From NCBI GenBank assembly GCA_948663575.1, contig CAPNAV010000042.1:1-5415 (forward strand): 5,415 bases of DNA. Reading direction: 5' to 3'. Both the position numbers and the translations under genes were made by a program. Under the pieces are notes generated by a model. It had not been told where the DNA came from and ran no database searches. It was given only the letters and a program-made list of their open reading frames with translations. This stretch comes from an uncultured Candidatus Saccharibacteria bacterium. GTDB taxonomy: Bacteria; Patescibacteriota; Saccharimonadia; Saccharimonadales; Saccharimonadaceae. Positions within the stretch are counted from its first letter, which is position 1, and each line of letters opens with the position of its first letter. Positions 5,028 to 5,415 of the stretch are shown here, piece by piece.

Positions 5028-5043
5028 TTTGGTGAGCGATGAT
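5028..5043 (+). repeat. Cassette 5'-end repeat, copy B
   Basis: TTTGGTGAGCGATGAT is identical to the reverse complement of 4599-4614 and encodes LVSDD. DNA identity between the cassettes ends here on the 3' side as well, where the reading frames diverge. Confidence 0.8.
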
Positions 5044-5343
5044 GATAATAACGATATTCGTAATCAAGGCATTTCTTTGCCGGAAAATTCGAACGCAACC
5101 CACAACGCAGGACTATCTCCATTTTTTATAGTAAATAATGGCAGACATACTCGCGCCACTCCACTGCAATCTATAGCTTGGCGAGGATCGGCTGGGTATT
5201 ATTGGTCTCGCTCGCTTTATTCCAAGGAAGCCTCCTATATGACTCAGTTCACACTTAGCGATGGCATAGTTTACCCTTCTAGGAGCTGGGAATTTGACCT
5301 TCCCTTCTCCCCCCGCTGCCTAGTCTCTACTAATAATAAATAA
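5029..5343 (+). pseudogene. FISUMP-like C-terminal cassette 3, apparently silent
   Basis: This is an open frame of 104 residues from LVSDD to RCLVSTNNK. The central GSAGYYWSRSLYSKEASYM and the closing FSPRCL match the C-terminal half of FISUMP domains well (GYYWSS, aromatic-rich strand, RC). Such domains normally sit in much longer exported proteins; this piece lacks a signal peptide, promoter and N-terminal part. The start codon would be TTG with no ribosome site, and the frame is closed 8 codons upstream by TAA. The interior differs from cassette 2 at most DNA positions, yet both ends are the same. The triple in-frame stop TAA TGA TAA (5341-5349) is retained. It could be a silent donor for a variable surface protein, or a gene fragment left by duplication. 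Confidence 0.6.
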
Positions 5344-5350
5344 TGATAAA
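5313..5350 (+). repeat. Cassette 3'-end repeat, copy 3
   Basis: It matches 31-68 at 36 of 38 bases. Both differences lie in the last codon (GGA to AAA), giving K rather than G before the same triple stop. It is in direct orientation to copy 1 and inverted to copy 2. Confidence 0.88.
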
Positions 5351-5415
5351 ACTTTTGCTCCTGGTTTTACTTCTGACTGCATTTTTCAATTCTATTCTAG
5401 ATCCTTACTTACATT

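Larger units (their letters stand above)
4614..5028. other. 415-bp non-coding spacer between divergent cassettes, rich in hairpins
   Basis: Both cassettes start at the edges of this spacer and read outward. I see no gene longer than a few codons and no convincing promoter for either cassette. It contains at least four inverted repeats, listed separately (4630-4656, 4815-4844, 4883-4910, 4972-4990). The hairpin density is much higher than elsewhere in the window. The spacer may hold recombination sites or a small RNA; neither can be shown here. Confidence 0.5.

Noticed and set aside
4293..5343. Diversity-generating retroelement with variable C-terminal repeats
   Set aside because: No reverse transcriptase, Avd or template repeat is in the window. 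Differences between cassettes affect all bases and include length changes, not just adenine sites.
1..5415. CRISPR array
   Set aside because: No repeats of 25-40 bp with regular spacers are present. The repeats found are inverted or cassette-bound.

Overview
The window looks like part of a small-genome, host-associated bacterium of the Candidate Phyla Radiation, most plausibly Saccharibacteria (TM7). The inference rests on four things: C-terminal pieces of FISUMP-like (Fibrobacter succinogenes major paralogous domain) surface proteins, a Gram-positive-style exported protein with an IPKTG sortase-like sorting signal, short spacers, and one probable leaderless gene. Standard genetic code fits all genes; TGA is not read as glycine. 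The lineage is inferred from style and family content; no marker gene is present.

Layout. Positions 1-67 are the 3' end of a FISUMP-like cassette on the + strand. Positions 68-424 are non-coding and dominated by a large nested inverted-repeat element (about 151-427) with a REP-like hairpin in its centre. A divergent CYTH-domain gene (425-988, -) ends exactly inside this element. A control region (989-1235) separates it from a two-TM membrane protein of unknown function (1236-2081, +). A bidirectional terminator (2157-2184) lies between that gene and a converging gene for an exported, coiled-coil, wall-anchored protein (2221-2904, -). An operon of a HAD-type 5'-nucleotidase and RNase HI (4080 to 3031, -) follows. 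The right end holds two more FISUMP-like cassettes facing away from each other (4293-4613, -; 5029-5343, +) around a 415-bp spacer that contains several hairpins, including a 30-bp perfect palindrome.

The most interesting signal is the set of three cassettes. They share near-identical DNA ends (5' TTTGGTGAGCGATGAT, seen in two; 3' about 38-43 bp, seen in all three) that also encode fixed protein ends (LVSDD and RCLVSTNN). The interior is strongly diverged at DNA level but clearly homologous at protein level. None has a visible promoter, a ribosome binding site, a signal peptide or the N-terminal part of such a protein. This is the architecture expected of silent donor cassettes for a variable surface protein, exchanged by recombination through the constant ends. 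An expressed full-length copy, and any recombinase, must lie outside the window, so this remains an inference.

The genes between the cassettes (CYTH protein, nucleotidase, RNase HI, wall-anchored protein, membrane protein) are ordinary single genes with no visible link to the cassettes. They do, however, sit between 43-bp identical inverted repeats, so the 4.2-kb segment could in principle invert.
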